IMG/VR virus record: IMGVR_UViG_3300049218_000422
Span: 1-34,645 of that record
From: a virus
Direction: 5' to 3' (one strand)
Length of the DNA: 34,645 bases
The position numbers were made by a program, and so were the translations under genes. Shown piece by piece: positions 7,486 to 14,401 of the stretch (positions within the stretch are counted from its first letter, which is position 1; the number at the start of each line of letters is the position of its first letter). The notes below the pieces were generated by a model. That model had not been told where the DNA came from, did no database searches, and saw nothing but the letters and a program-made list of their open reading frames with translations.

Positions 7486-7722
7486 ATGGCCGCTGCCCGC
7501 CGTCCCTTCCGCATCGACGCCACTCCCTCCAAGCCGGGCACGGCCGACGGCGAGAGCCCGGCGGTGCCCCGAGGGAAGAACACGACGCTCGTGCCCAACC
7601 AGCCGCTCCAGACGCCGAGCCAGGTGACCGACGAGGCGAAGCACGGGCACTCGCCGCAGATCGCCTGGCCCAAGGCGGGGGGCGCGGACGACGCGCGCAA
7701 GCCGATGAAGTTCCGCAATTGA
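7486..7722 (+). CDS. Small disordered protein
   Basis: This 78-residue protein is rich in Pro, Ala, Lys and Ser without clear secondary structure, ending in KPMKFRN. An in-frame GTG at 7459 exists, but the TATGCT hexamer lies between it and ATG 7486, so the later start is preferred. The protein resembles its neighbour at 7749 in composition and length. Small basic disordered proteins made next to portal and scaffold genes can be internal head proteins, but nothing here proves it. Confidence 0.65.
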   Translation: MAAARRPFRIDATPSKPGTADGESPAVPRGKNTTLVPNQPLQTPSQVTDEAKHGHSPQIAWPKAGGADDARKPMKFRN

Positions 7723-7735
7723 CTTCGGCGTTTGC

Positions 7736-7741
7736 TACGCC
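7736..7741 (+). promoter_or_regulatory. TANNNT-like hexamer
   Basis: TACGCC, followed by T, ends 7 nt before ATG 7749. It deviates at the last base but has the same spacing as the other sites. Confidence 0.4.
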
Positions 7742-7748
7742 TTGGTTC

Positions 7749-8063
7749 ATGGCTGGTACCCCCGACACCCTCCCGTTCGCGACCAAAGACGGCAACACCA
7801 AGGCTCCCGCGAAGGGCGGCAGCGGCGGCAACGACTTCTTGACCGACCCGCAGGGCAAGGGCACGAAGGGTGGGGTGAGCTTCGATCCCATGAAGCAAAG
7901 CCGGTCCCAACCCAAGATGAGCGCGCAGGCGGGCAAGCCCGACGCGGCGAGCATCCCCAGCGGCGGCAAGATCTTGCTCGCCGACCCGGGCGCGGTGAGC
8001 AAGAAGGTCTCCGGCACTGCGGCGGGACCCATCGAGCCGAAGCCGTTCAAGGGCCTGAAGTAA
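7749..8063 (+). CDS. Small Gly/Lys-rich disordered protein
   Basis: The product has 104 residues, Gly/Lys/Pro/Ser-rich with little predicted structure (APAKGGSGGNDF, PQGKGTKGGVSF) and a C-terminus ending in KPFKGLK. The in-frame TTG at 7719 overlaps the previous stop, but the start is placed at ATG 7749 from the hexamer 7 nt upstream. It pairs with the protein at 7486 as a second small basic protein of the head region. No family is recognised. Confidence 0.65.
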   Translation: MAGTPDTLPFATKDGNTKAPAKGGSGGNDFLTDPQGKGTKGGVSFDPMKQSRSQPKMSAQAGKPDAASIPSGGKILLADPGAVSKKVSGTAAGPIEPKPFKGLK

Positions 8064-8074
8064 CGCGGATCGTC

Positions 8075-8100
8075 TCTGGCGAAACCCGGGTTTCGCCAGA
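8075..8100. repeat. Dyad repeat copy R3 (26-bp perfect palindrome)
   Basis: The core GGCGAAACCCGGGTTTCGCC is extended by TCT and AGA to 26 bp without a mismatch. It begins 12 nt after the stop of the 7749 gene and ends 28 nt before the GTG at 8128. Confidence 0.9.
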
Positions 8101-8115
8101 CGGGCACGCTGCGGA

Positions 8116-8121
8116 TAGGCT
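8116..8121 (+). promoter_or_regulatory. TANNNT -10 hexamer
   Basis: TAGGCT ends 6 nt before the GTG at 8128 and lies 16 nt downstream of repeat R3. Confidence 0.65.
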
Positions 8122-8127
8122 GGGCGA

Positions 8128-8538
8128 GTGCAGGACACCATCCAGCTCGGCGAAGCGACGCTCCTGGCCGGACCGTCGGAAATCTGCGAAGGCGACACGT
8201 TTCCGGCCGGCGGGACGACCATTCCACTGGCGCTGCTCGGGACGTGGAAGCCGTACGTCGTTGACAGTGGGCGGCAGCTTTACAATGTCGCGTCGCCCGC
8301 GGCATTCGTCCCGCTCAACGGCGTGGGCACGAGTGGCCCGGTGACCCAGGCCCACACGATCTACCTGAGGGTGCTCGCGCCCGTCCAGGTGCAGCTCACG
8401 TACTTCGGGATCGTCGGCACCCAGGTCGTCTACCTGAGCGGGCTTCTCCTCTTCGAGCCCGACCCGGCCTATCCCGTTACGGCCGTCGCGATCATGGGCA
8501 CCGCGCAGGTGGAGTTTCTCGCCGTGGGCAACTTGTGA
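8128..8538 (+). CDS. Beta-rich virion-type protein
   Basis: The 136-residue protein starts at GTG 6 nt after TAGGCT. It consists almost wholly of alternating hydrophobic strands and turns (TIYLRVLAPVQVQLTYFGIV, QVVYLSGLLLFEPDP), ending in VEFLAVGNL, with no charged helices. This is typical of a small beta-barrel or beta-sandwich, and its place between portal and scaffold genes suggests a capsid decoration or stabilisation protein. No family is recognised. Confidence 0.65.
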   Translation: MQDTIQLGEATLLAGPSEICEGDTFPAGGTTIPLALLGTWKPYVVDSGRQLYNVASPAAFVPLNGVGTSGPVTQAHTIYLRVLAPVQVQLTYFGIVGTQVVYLSGLLLFEPDPAYPVTAVAIMGTAQVEFLAVGNL

Positions 8539-8545
8539 GGGGGGT

Positions 8546-8551
8546 TACCAT
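8546..8551 (+). promoter_or_regulatory. TANNNT -10 hexamer
   Basis: TACCAT ends 7 nt before ATG 8559. This is the main support for the short ORF that follows. Confidence 0.5.
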
Positions 8552-8558
8552 CTTGGGC

Positions 8559-8711
8559 ATGCCCGAACAAGACGCAGTCCAAGTCGCCGATTCCGACGAG
8601 ATCGGGATCAGCGTTGCGGATGCCAAAGTGTTGCTCGCGGCTTTGGAACCGGCCTTGCACCAAATTTGGCGCGAGAAGAACGACCCGCCGAACTCCCCTC
8701 CGACGGGGTGA
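8559..8711 (+). CDS. 50-residue acidic small protein
   Basis: The short ORF encodes MPEQDAVQVADSDEIGIS and continues with an amphipathic helix (VADAKVLLAALEPALHQIW) and a Pro/Asn-rich tail. It is supported by the TACCAT hexamer at the standard 7-nt spacing, by a start only 20 nt after the previous stop, and by consistent G/C third positions. The function is unknown; it could be a small capsid-associated or regulatory peptide. Confidence 0.6.
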   Translation: MPEQDAVQVADSDEIGISVADAKVLLAALEPALHQIWREKNDPPNSPPTG

Positions 8712-8725
8712 ACCTGGGCCGCTGT

Positions 8726-8731
8726 TAGCGT
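8726..8731 (+). promoter_or_regulatory. TANNNT hexamer with a 36-nt leader
   Basis: TAGCGT lies 36 nt before ATG 8768. Here a ribosome binding site (AAGGGAGA, 8748-8755) is present, so the transcript would have a conventional short leader. Confidence 0.35.
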
Positions 8732-8767
8732 TTCTCGTACAACGCACAAGGGAGACCGCAAGGCGCC

Positions 8768-9589
8768 ATGACTATCGCGACCGTGACCAATTCGCTCAAG
8801 CAGTTGCTCGACCGAGCCACTCCCAATCAGATCGCGACGTTCCTCCAGGTCCTCCAGTCGGGGAGCGTCATGCGGTCGACGACCGTGGCTCTGCGGCGCT
8901 GCAACCCGAACGCGGCGGCGATCAACCCGTACATCCCCGGGGTGGCCTGCCAGAGCGTTGCGGAGACGATCACCGGCTCCAGTCCCGCGGCCAGCCCCGG
9001 CGCCAACTTGCTCGGACAATTGCCGGACGACGCGAAGTGCGCGTACATCCTGCGAGCCACCGCGATGGCCGGGACGACGACGGCAGCAGAGCTCTCCGTC
9101 AACACGACTGCGCAGAACGCGACGGCCTTCGCGACGGGTGCCCCGGGCGTCCTCACGGGGAATATCGGCGTGTCGCCCAACGGGGACATTGCGGTGTGTG
9201 CGGCGGACGCCTGGACGAGCGTGGATGTCTTTTACGTCCCGGAGCAGGTGGATGTGATTGAGCTCACGCTCACGCCTGCGACGGGCGTCGTCACCCTTCC
9301 GGCGCTCTGCAACTTGCCCGGTGCGACGGCGACGACTCCGGCGACCGTGCTCCTGATGGAGGCGGAGATCCTGACCGGCACCGTCACGGGCAAGTGCGCG
9401 ATCCTTCCCCCCGCGACGGCGGCCCCCGGGGCGACCAAGCAAGCGTGCTTGAACCTCGCCAAGACTCTCGTCGACTTCAAGGTGTCCGATGCCCCGACCA
9501 GCGTCCGCCTGAAGCTGGGCCTCGCCAAGACGTGCAGCGGCGGCGTCAACGTCAACCAGCTCCTCGAAGCCATCGCCCCGGTTTTCTGA
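8768..9589 (+). CDS. Virion protein, possible head decoration or fibre
   Basis: The protein has 273 residues. Residues 1-45 look helical (TNSLKQLLDRATPNQIATFL). The remainder is Thr/Ala/Val-rich and beta-type with several cysteines (RRC, VACQS, AKCAY, AVCAA, ALCN, GKCA, ACLN, TCSG), an unusually high number for a phage structural protein. The start is chosen from the AAGGGAGA ribosome binding site 12 nt upstream. The gene lies immediately upstream of scaffold and capsid genes, where decoration or head-vertex proteins are often encoded. A specific role is not supported by any motif I can see. Confidence 0.7.
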   Translation: MTIATVTNSLKQLLDRATPNQIATFLQVLQSGSVMRSTTVALRRCNPNAAAINPYIPGVACQSVAETITGSSPAASPGANLLGQLPDDAKCAYILRATAMAGTTTAAELSVNTTAQNATAFATGAPGVLTGNIGVSPNGDIAVCAADAWTSVDVFYVPEQVDVIELTLTPATGVVTLPALCNLPGATATTPATVLLMEAEILTGTVTGKCAILPPATAAPGATKQACLNLAKTLVDFKVSDAPTSVRLKLGLAKTCSGGVNVNQLLEAIAPVF

Positions 9590-9600
9590 TCCCCCGGAGG

Positions 9601-9606
9601 TACGCT
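9601..9606 (+). promoter_or_regulatory. TANNNT hexamer upstream of the scaffold leader
   Basis: TACGCT precedes the leader hairpin at 9631. A transcript starting about 7 nt downstream would begin with that hairpin and run into the scaffold gene. Confidence 0.35.
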
Positions 9607-9630
9607 GCCCTGTAGGTGAGGGCGCGTCGC

Positions 9631-9668
9631 GAGAGGCCCACCCTCACACCCGAGGACGTGGGCCTCTC
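9631..9668 (+). terminator. 11-bp hairpin between the 8768 gene and the scaffold gene
   Basis: GAGAGGCCCAC (9631-9641) pairs perfectly with GTGGGCCTCTC (9658-9668) across a 16-nt loop. It is followed by GTCATTTTGCGG, only a weak T-run. It could terminate transcription of the upstream gene or act as a 5' stabilising structure on the scaffold/capsid message. Confidence 0.55.
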
Positions 9669-9688
9669 GTCATTTTGCGGAAAGGATC

Positions 9689-10537
9689 GTGGACATGCTG
9701 CCCGAAGAAACGCCGATCGTCGCTCCCGTAGTGCCCCCCGTAGTCGCGCCCCCCGTGGTGCCACCGGTTCCCAAGGTGGAGGGCGCTCCCAAGGTGGAGC
9801 CGTCCCCCCAGACCCAGAAGCGCGTCAGCCTCAAGGGCGACGAGGACATCCCCGACGACGCGGACCTTATCGAGATGAGCCCGCGCGCGTTCAAGAGCAA
9901 GCTCTCGCGGCACACGGCCAGTGAGCTGAAGAAGCGCTTCGGCACCGACGACCACGAGAAGATCCTGATGGACCTCAAGGAGCTCGAGACGCTCCGCGCC
10001 GACAAGGAAAAGGCGCGCCAAAGCCAGCTCACCAAGGAGCAGCAACTCGAGGAGAAGGCCCAGAAGGCGGAGACGCGCGCCCAGGCCGCGGAGACTCGGG
10101 CTCGACAAGTGGAGGAGGCGCGCACGTACGAGAAGGAGGACTCGCGCATGTCGCGACTGGCAGCCAAGTTCCTCGACGAGGACCACGTGGACGTGGAGCT
10201 GACGCGGTTCGCCAAGCACCTCACCGACCATTTCCCCCGCAAGGACCTGGAGCGGATGAAGCCCAAGGAAGTCGAGGCGGAGGCCACTCGGTACTTCGAG
10301 GAGCGGGTGAAGGCCAAGCCGAAGATCGGCCGGGAGTACGAGAAGCAGCGCGACGCGCAGATGCGGGAAGACATCAAGGCGGAGCTCACCGGACGGGCGC
10401 CGCGCAAAGTCACCAACGGGGGCACCGTGGGCAAGCCCGAAGGCTCCAAGGAGAAGGCGGCCGCGGAGGTCATCCCGGGCAAGCTCTCTCCTGACGAGCT
10501 CCGCAAGTGGAAGCGCGCGAACAACATGAATTGGTAG
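9689..10537 (+). CDS. Capsid scaffolding protein
   Basis: The 282-residue protein lies directly upstream of the major capsid gene, the canonical position for scaffold. Residues 1-40 are a Pro/Val-rich low-complexity arm (VVPPVVAPPVVPPVP). Residues ~85-160 are a long Glu/Lys/Ala/Gln coiled coil (ETRAQAAETRARQVEEAR). The C-terminus is basic and helical, ending in KLSPDELRKWKRANNMNW, like scaffolds that bind capsid protein through a basic C-terminal helix. GTG 9689 and ATG 9695 are both possible; GGAAAGGA ends a few nt upstream. It should assemble inside the procapsid and leave or be cleaved on maturation. I see no fused protease domain. Confidence 0.85.
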   Translation: MDMLPEETPIVAPVVPPVVAPPVVPPVPKVEGAPKVEPSPQTQKRVSLKGDEDIPDDADLIEMSPRAFKSKLSRHTASELKKRFGTDDHEKILMDLKELETLRADKEKARQSQLTKEQQLEEKAQKAETRAQAAETRARQVEEARTYEKEDSRMSRLAAKFLDEDHVDVELTRFAKHLTDHFPRKDLERMKPKEVEAEATRYFEERVKAKPKIGREYEKQRDAQMREDIKAELTGRAPRKVTNGGTVGKPEGSKEKAAAEVIPGKLSPDELRKWKRANNMNW

Positions 10538-10784
10538 AAGGCCGCTCGCGACCTCCGCCGCGGCAGCTTGTGGTAGCTCTCAAGAGGACGAGAGTCAGCA
10601 CGTAGCGGCGGAGGCGAAAGCCCCGAGGGTCACGCGGCACACCGGCGGTCAACAGGTGGAACTACCCGAGGGATTGAGCCGAAGACCGCGAAGGGCCGAC
10701 TGCCCGCCCGGGGAATCCTTCCCCGAGGAGGGGCACGAGGGTGCTTTCGCAGACTTCTGGATCAAAGGAAAGAGGTAGGACCAC
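10538..10784 (+). ncRNA. Structured 247-nt leader of the major capsid gene, unassigned
   Basis: No credible ORF lies between scaffold and capsid genes, but several stems do. CCTCCGCCGC (10552-10561) pairs perfectly with GCGGCGGAGG (10605-10614). Inside is CTCTC/GAGAG with an 8-nt loop. The outer stem is followed at once by GGC-GAAA-GCC (10613-10622), a GNRA tetraloop hairpin that shares two bases with it. Further down GGGGAA-TCC-TTCCCC forms another hairpin near 10712. The nested stems and GNRA loop look like a folded RNA rather than spacer. It may regulate the scaffold-to-capsid expression ratio, or be a free phage RNA. I recognise no known family. Confidence 0.5.
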
Positions 10785-12188
10785 ATGGCTGGTGGAATTT
10801 TGGTTGGGGTGCCCGCGTCCATCGCGCAACTCCAGCAGCAGGGGCTCCTGGAGCGCGCGTTTCACGACGGCTTGTTTCCGAACTTGGCGTACCGCGCCGA
10901 GGCGATGCCCGAGGAGTGGCCCGTCAACACGGGGCAACAGATCTTCATGACGCGGCCGGGATTGCTGAAGCCCCAGACGACGCCGCTGGTGCCGGGGTCG
11001 GACCCGGTGGGTCAGACCATCCCCTTTGAGCAATGGGTGGCGACGCTCGGCCAGTACGCCGACTCGATCGACATCCACATGCCGACGGCGGTCACGACCA
11101 ACGCCGACCTCTTCCTGCGCAGCATCAAGCAGCTCGGGCTGGCCGCGGGGCAGTCGATCAATCGCATCGCGCGCAACGCCGTGTTCCAGGCGTACTTGTC
11201 CGGCCAGACCGTCACGACGACGGCGCCGCTGACGGGTGACCTGGCCCTCTCCGTGGCGTCCTGCAACGGTTTCACGACCGTGATCAATCCGGGCGCCAAC
11301 GTCGCGCCCCAGACGGTCAGCACGACCAACCCCCTGCCCATCACCATCTACACGGCGACGGGCAGCACGACCAATCAGGTCGTGGGCTTTGTGCCGAACA
11401 ACGCGAACGACCTCAATGGGCCGGGCACGCTGCTGCTCGCGAGCGCGGTGGGCGTCTCCGGACTCACCACGCGCACCCCCGTTGTCAGCGCCTACGCGCC
11501 GACAGTCGTGCGCTCCGAGGGCGGGCGGTCCGTCGACTCCATCAGCGCGGGCGGGACGTTCGTCCTCCAGCAGGCCATCAACGCCGTTTCATTCCTCCGT
11601 CGCGCCATGGTGCAGCCGCACGAGGACGGCCTGTATCATGCGCACATCAGCTCTCTGGCCAACGGCCAAGTGTTCGCGGACCCCGTCTTCCAAGGGCTCA
11701 ACAAGTCGCTCCCCGAACACACCATCTACAAGGAGGGCTTCATCGGGCAGATGTCCGGCGTCGCATTCTTTATGAACCTGGAGAGCCCGGAGGTGAATTT
11801 CAACGTCGGCAACCAGACGGCCACCGCGCAGAGCGGCATCTACGGCCAGGAAATCGGCGCCGAGGTCACCAACGGGGCGGGCGTCAACATCGGGCGCGTG
11901 CTCATCACGGGCCAGGGCTCGGTTTACGAGAAGTACCTGGACGAGAGCAATTACGTGACCGAGGCGGGCACGACGGGCAAAACCGGCGAGTTCGACGTCG
12001 TCAACAACGGCATCTCGATCCTCACGGAGCGCATCCGTCTGGTCTTGCGCGCGCCCATCGACAAGCTGCAGCAGTCGGTGAGCGCGAGCTGGAGTATCAC
12101 GACCAGCTTCCCGGTGCCCAGCGACATCACCGCGCCGTCCGGCCCGCAGCAATTCAAGCGAGCGATCGTCTTAGAGCATGCCATATGA
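10785..12188 (+). CDS. Major capsid protein
   Basis: The 467-residue protein directly follows the scaffold gene and its leader, and AAAGAGGTAGGA lies just before the ATG. The N-terminal arm (GLLERAFHDGLFPNLAYRAE) and the sequence that follows (WPVNTGQQIFMTRPGLLKP) look like the start of an HK97-fold shell protein. A long central helix (NADLFLRSIKQLGLAAGQSI) follows, then a Thr/Val-rich insertion at about residues 145-245. The C-terminal half runs from a predicted helix (LQQAINAVSFLRRAMVQP) to strands ending in FKRAIVLEHAI. A large beta-rich insertion would make a surface-exposed domain. Identification rests on position, size and layout rather than on an invariant motif. Confidence 0.85.
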   Translation: MAGGILVGVPASIAQLQQQGLLERAFHDGLFPNLAYRAEAMPEEWPVNTGQQIFMTRPGLLKPQTTPLVPGSDPVGQTIPFEQWVATLGQYADSIDIHMPTAVTTNADLFLRSIKQLGLAAGQSINRIARNAVFQAYLSGQTVTTTAPLTGDLALSVASCNGFTTVINPGANVAPQTVSTTNPLPITIYTATGSTTNQVVGFVPNNANDLNGPGTLLLASAVGVSGLTTRTPVVSAYAPTVVRSEGGRSVDSISAGGTFVLQQAINAVSFLRRAMVQPHEDGLYHAHISSLANGQVFADPVFQGLNKSLPEHTIYKEGFIGQMSGVAFFMNLESPEVNFNVGNQTATAQSGIYGQEIGAEVTNGAGVNIGRVLITGQGSVYEKYLDESNYVTEAGTTGKTGEFDVVNNGISILTERIRLVLRAPIDKLQQSVSASWSITTSFPVPSDITAPSGPQQFKRAIVLEHAI

Positions 12189-12196
12189 GTATCTAG

Positions 12197-12228
12197 GGGG
12201 CTTTTCCCGGACGACCGGGGGAGGCCCC
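12197..12228 (+). terminator. Strong hairpin after the major capsid gene
   Basis: GGGGCTTTTCCCGG (12197-12210) pairs with CCGGGGGAGGCCCC (12215-12228) over an ACGA tetraloop. The 14-bp helix is continuous only if three G-U pairs are allowed, so it is stable in the + strand transcript and weaker in the other. It begins 8 nt after the capsid stop and probably ends or attenuates the capsid message. Confidence 0.7.
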
Positions 12229-12244
12229 TCGCGCGTTTGGTGGC

Positions 12245-12250
12245 TAGGCT
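12245..12250 (+). promoter_or_regulatory. TANNNT hexamer
   Basis: TAGGCT lies 21 nt before ATG 12272, directly after the capsid terminator, and restarts transcription for the neck genes. A GGAGGT ribosome binding site (12258-12263) sits between. Confidence 0.45.
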
Positions 12251-12271
12251 GGCGGGCGGAGGTCACGGACA

Positions 12272-12685
12272 ATGGCAAGACACAACGCGAGGGCGGCCGG
12301 CGCGCAGCCCCAGATGCAGGTGGCGGCCCGCTCCCAGGTCATCCCGGGCGGAGCGGCGGGTGTGCCCACGGTGGACGAGGGACCGCGGTTCCAACCGCAG
12401 GTCGTGCGCGGGCCGGAGGTGCGGGCCCAGCGGTACATGGTGGTGGACGGACCGCGCGACGGCACCGGCAGGATCCGGTACATGGACAGGGGCAGCTACC
12501 TGACGTCGCTCTCACCCGGCAAGGAAGTCACTGGCAACACCCACGACCTCGGCCACATGAGGGGCCAGGGCATCAAGCTGGAGCTCATCCCGGACATCAT
12601 CGAGGAGGAGGTGCCCCCCACGGTGACCGAGGTTCCGGCGGAAGGGTCGCCTTCCGAACCTTCGGACGACGGGACGGAGTCGTGA
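12272..12685 (+). CDS. Neck-region protein of unknown function
   Basis: This 137-residue protein has one of the clearest ribosome binding sites in the window (GGAGGT, 8 nt before ATG). Residues 1-45 are basic and Gln/Ala-rich (ARHNARAAGAQPQMQVAA), probably disordered. The middle, RYMVVDGPRDGTGRIRYMDR, looks like a small beta-hairpin domain. The end is acidic (IIEEEVPPTVTEVPAEGS). It follows the capsid gene where head-completion proteins lie, but no family is recognised. Confidence 0.7.
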   Translation: MARHNARAAGAQPQMQVAARSQVIPGGAAGVPTVDEGPRFQPQVVRGPEVRAQRYMVVDGPRDGTGRIRYMDRGSYLTSLSPGKEVTGNTHDLGHMRGQGIKLELIPDIIEEEVPPTVTEVPAEGSPSEPSDDGTES

Positions 12686-12722
12686 GCTGGAGCATCGAGT
12701 CGTCCGCGCATCACTGAAGCTG

Positions 12723-12728
12723 TAAGCT
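12723..12728 (+). promoter_or_regulatory. TANNNT -10 hexamer
   Basis: TAAGCT ends 7 nt before the GTG at 12736, with no ribosome binding site between. Confidence 0.6.
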
Positions 12729-12735
12729 CGGGGTA

Positions 12736-13143
12736 GTGGCTGTCACCGAGCACGATCGCAATCGCGCCAGGAAGCACCTGGGTTACGGCCAGGTGCAAGC
12801 CGCGGCGACGTTCGTGCTCGGCGTGCCCGCGGCGGTGGAGACGGCCTTCATGATCGAGGGTGCGTTCGACCGCATCTTGCCGAGCGCGGAGAGCTTCTTC
12901 CGCGAGGTGCTGGACAAGCTCGACGAGACGGGCCGCCAAATCTTCGAGAGCCAAAGCTCCATCGAGGCGAAGAAGATCGGCAACATCGAGATCAACGACA
13001 AGATGTTCGAGCAGCTCGTGCAGCGGTATCAGTACTGGCAGGGCGAGCTCGCGAACATGCTCCAGGTCCCGCCGAATCCTTTCGACCAGAGGTTCCGAGG
13101 ATACGGTGGGGGTGCGGGCATCAACATCTCCGTCTCCAACTGA
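12736..13143 (+). CDS. Head-tail connector (adaptor) candidate
   Basis: The 135-residue protein starts at GTG 7 nt after TAAGCT. It is nearly all helical: ARKHLGYGQVQAAATFVLGV, then AFDRILPSAESFFREVLDKL and a helix with ETGRQIFESQSSIEAKKI, ending in a Gly-rich tail. A small helical protein two genes after capsid and before an HK97 gp10-like protein fits an adaptor that docks on the portal, as gp6- or gp15-type connectors do. The N-terminal HLGYGQV resembles the start of such proteins. The assignment is from size, fold prediction and position. Confidence 0.6.
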   Translation: MAVTEHDRNRARKHLGYGQVQAAATFVLGVPAAVETAFMIEGAFDRILPSAESFFREVLDKLDETGRQIFESQSSIEAKKIGNIEINDKMFEQLVQRYQYWQGELANMLQVPPNPFDQRFRGYGGGAGINISVSN

Positions 13144-13156
13144 AGGAGTCCTCCCC

Positions 13157-13486
13157 ATGAAAGCCAAGTTCCTCGGCAACTTCCTCGTCTTCGCGTTCTT
13201 CGCGGCCACGTGGGCCTCGGCGGCGATCGCCGTGACGGCCTGCACCAAGACCGCCTTCAGCTCCGCCGTCAACGCGGCCGGCCAGGTCTGCGAGGTCGTC
13301 TTCCAGGCGATCGATCCGACGCTTGCCCCGCTGTGCACGACGGCGGCCGACGTCGCCCAAGCCATCGCGGACGTCGTGGGTACCCAGGCCGATGGCGGCA
13401 CCGGCGCTTCCCCCCTGAGCGCGGCGCAGGTCAACTCGCAGGTCTACGCGTGGCTCTTGTCCCACGGCGCCCAGCCCCTCAAGTGA
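13157..13486 (+). CDS. Small lipoprotein
   Basis: The 109-residue protein has AAGGAG 8-9 nt upstream of ATG. The first ~29 residues are a signal sequence: MKAK, then FLGNFLVFAFFAATWASAAI and a lipobox-like VTAC. The mature part is short, Ala/Val-rich and helical, with two more cysteines (GQVCEVV, PLCTT). It is the second probable exported lipoprotein in the window, encoded in the middle of the neck genes. A structural role is unlikely for a secreted protein. Superinfection exclusion or a spanin-like function are possible. The stop overlaps the next start as GTGA. Confidence 0.65.
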   Translation: MKAKFLGNFLVFAFFAATWASAAIAVTACTKTAFSSAVNAAGQVCEVVFQAIDPTLAPLCTTAADVAQAIADVVGTQADGGTGASPLSAAQVNSQVYAWLLSHGAQPLK

Positions 13487-14052
13487 GCCGGGAGAAGCCG
13501 CCCGTCCACCCCCTGACCGTCCCGGAGGCGCGCGGCTCGCTGGCCAACCGCCTCTCGCGGACGGCCGACCGGGTGCGCCAGGTGGCCACGCGCCTGGGCG
13601 CGCGTCCGTATCGCCTGGTCCTGGTCTGGTGCCGGTGGACCGGCGATGTCCGCGGCGAGGGCGAGATGAGGACTTTTCGGGAGATGGAGATCCTGCCTTG
13701 TCCCAAGGTCGCCACGCTGGATTCCGTTACGTTCAGCGTCTTCCACGCCGGCACCATCCCCGCCGGGTCGATCAAGGTGACCGAGGTCTCCACCCGCTAC
13801 ACGTTCGACGAGCTCCAGGGCCACATGGCGCCCGAGCTGCACGAGGACGTCATCCCGCAGCCGTGGACATTCTTCTACGAATTGCGTGAGGACGGCAGGG
13901 GCGACGCGCTGCCGATCCGGCAACGATTCACGCTGCTCACCGTGCCCACGAGGGACGCGGAGAATGTGCAGTGGACGCTGATGCTCGAGCGACGTTCCGA
14001 GGACCGGGACCGCGAGGGCAAGAGTCAGTACCTGAGCGGCACGCAGGGATAG
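13483..14052 (+). CDS. Neck/head-completion region protein, unknown
   Basis: The 189-residue protein starts at GTG overlapping the lipoprotein stop. The N-terminal ~50 residues are basic (SLANRLSRTADRVRQVATRL). The rest is beta-rich with WTFFYELREDGRGDALPIRQ and a terminal ENVQWTLMLERRSEDRDR. Position between adaptor and gp10-like protein suggests a head-closure or neck protein, but there is no diagnostic motif. It is clearly coding: consistent G/C third positions and coupling upstream. Confidence 0.65.
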   Translation: MSREKPPVHPLTVPEARGSLANRLSRTADRVRQVATRLGARPYRLVLVWCRWTGDVRGEGEMRTFREMEILPCPKVATLDSVTFSVFHAGTIPAGSIKVTEVSTRYTFDELQGHMAPELHEDVIPQPWTFFYELREDGRGDALPIRQRFTLLTVPTRDAENVQWTLMLERRSEDRDREGKSQYLSGTQG

Positions 14053-14115
14053 TTACTCGCGCGGCAGCTCTCCCCCTCTCACGTAGGCACGAGACGCAGC
14101 TTCCGCGAACGGGGG

Positions 14116-14397
14116 ATGTCCTTGTCCGCGCACGTGCCGCTCGGCAAGCTCGCACCATCGGTATGCGCCACGATGCTGCGTCCGTTCTCATCGACAAGAA
14201 GAAGCTTGCCCGTCTCCCACGGCTGCCATGGCGAACTGCCGATCGGCTGCATCAGTTGCGACAGATTCAGGGAGGGGAGTTGTCACGAGTTCCGGCGTGG
14301 TCCGCCGACGGTCGAGAGTCTCCACAGCGGCTTTCCGAGACGAGTGTGGACGAAGCGGGAGGACTCTCCCGGCAGGCGACGATCTCTTTGGACATGA
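14116..14397 (+). CDS. Possible small Cys-rich protein
   Basis: The 93-residue ORF ends 4 nt before the next gene and occupies an otherwise empty 350-nt stretch. A run GGGGG directly abuts the ATG, and a TAGGCA hexamer lies ~25 nt upstream. Its centre, GCHGELPIGCISCDRFREGS, continues with CHEF and gives Cys/His spacing like a metal-binding knuckle. The product of 1895 has the same pattern (CVDC, then an aromatic, then GC). Codon third positions are less uniform than in neighbours, so it may be decayed or not coding. The stretch before it, 14053-14115, holds nothing I can name. Confidence 0.45.
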   Translation: MSLSAHVPLGKLAPSVCATMLRPFSSTRRSLPVSHGCHGELPIGCISCDRFREGSCHEFRRGPPTVESLHSGFPRRVWTKREDSPGRRRSLWT

Positions 14398-14401
14398 GAA
14401 G

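Noticed and set aside
8075-8100. Dyad repeats as a phage attachment site
   Set aside because: Seven dispersed copies and no integrase in the window; an att site would not recur at gene boundaries.
12682-12717. 11-codon ORF overlapping the stop of the 12272 gene (GTGA)
   Set aside because: Too short to judge, no coupling to the next gene and no ribosome binding site of its own.
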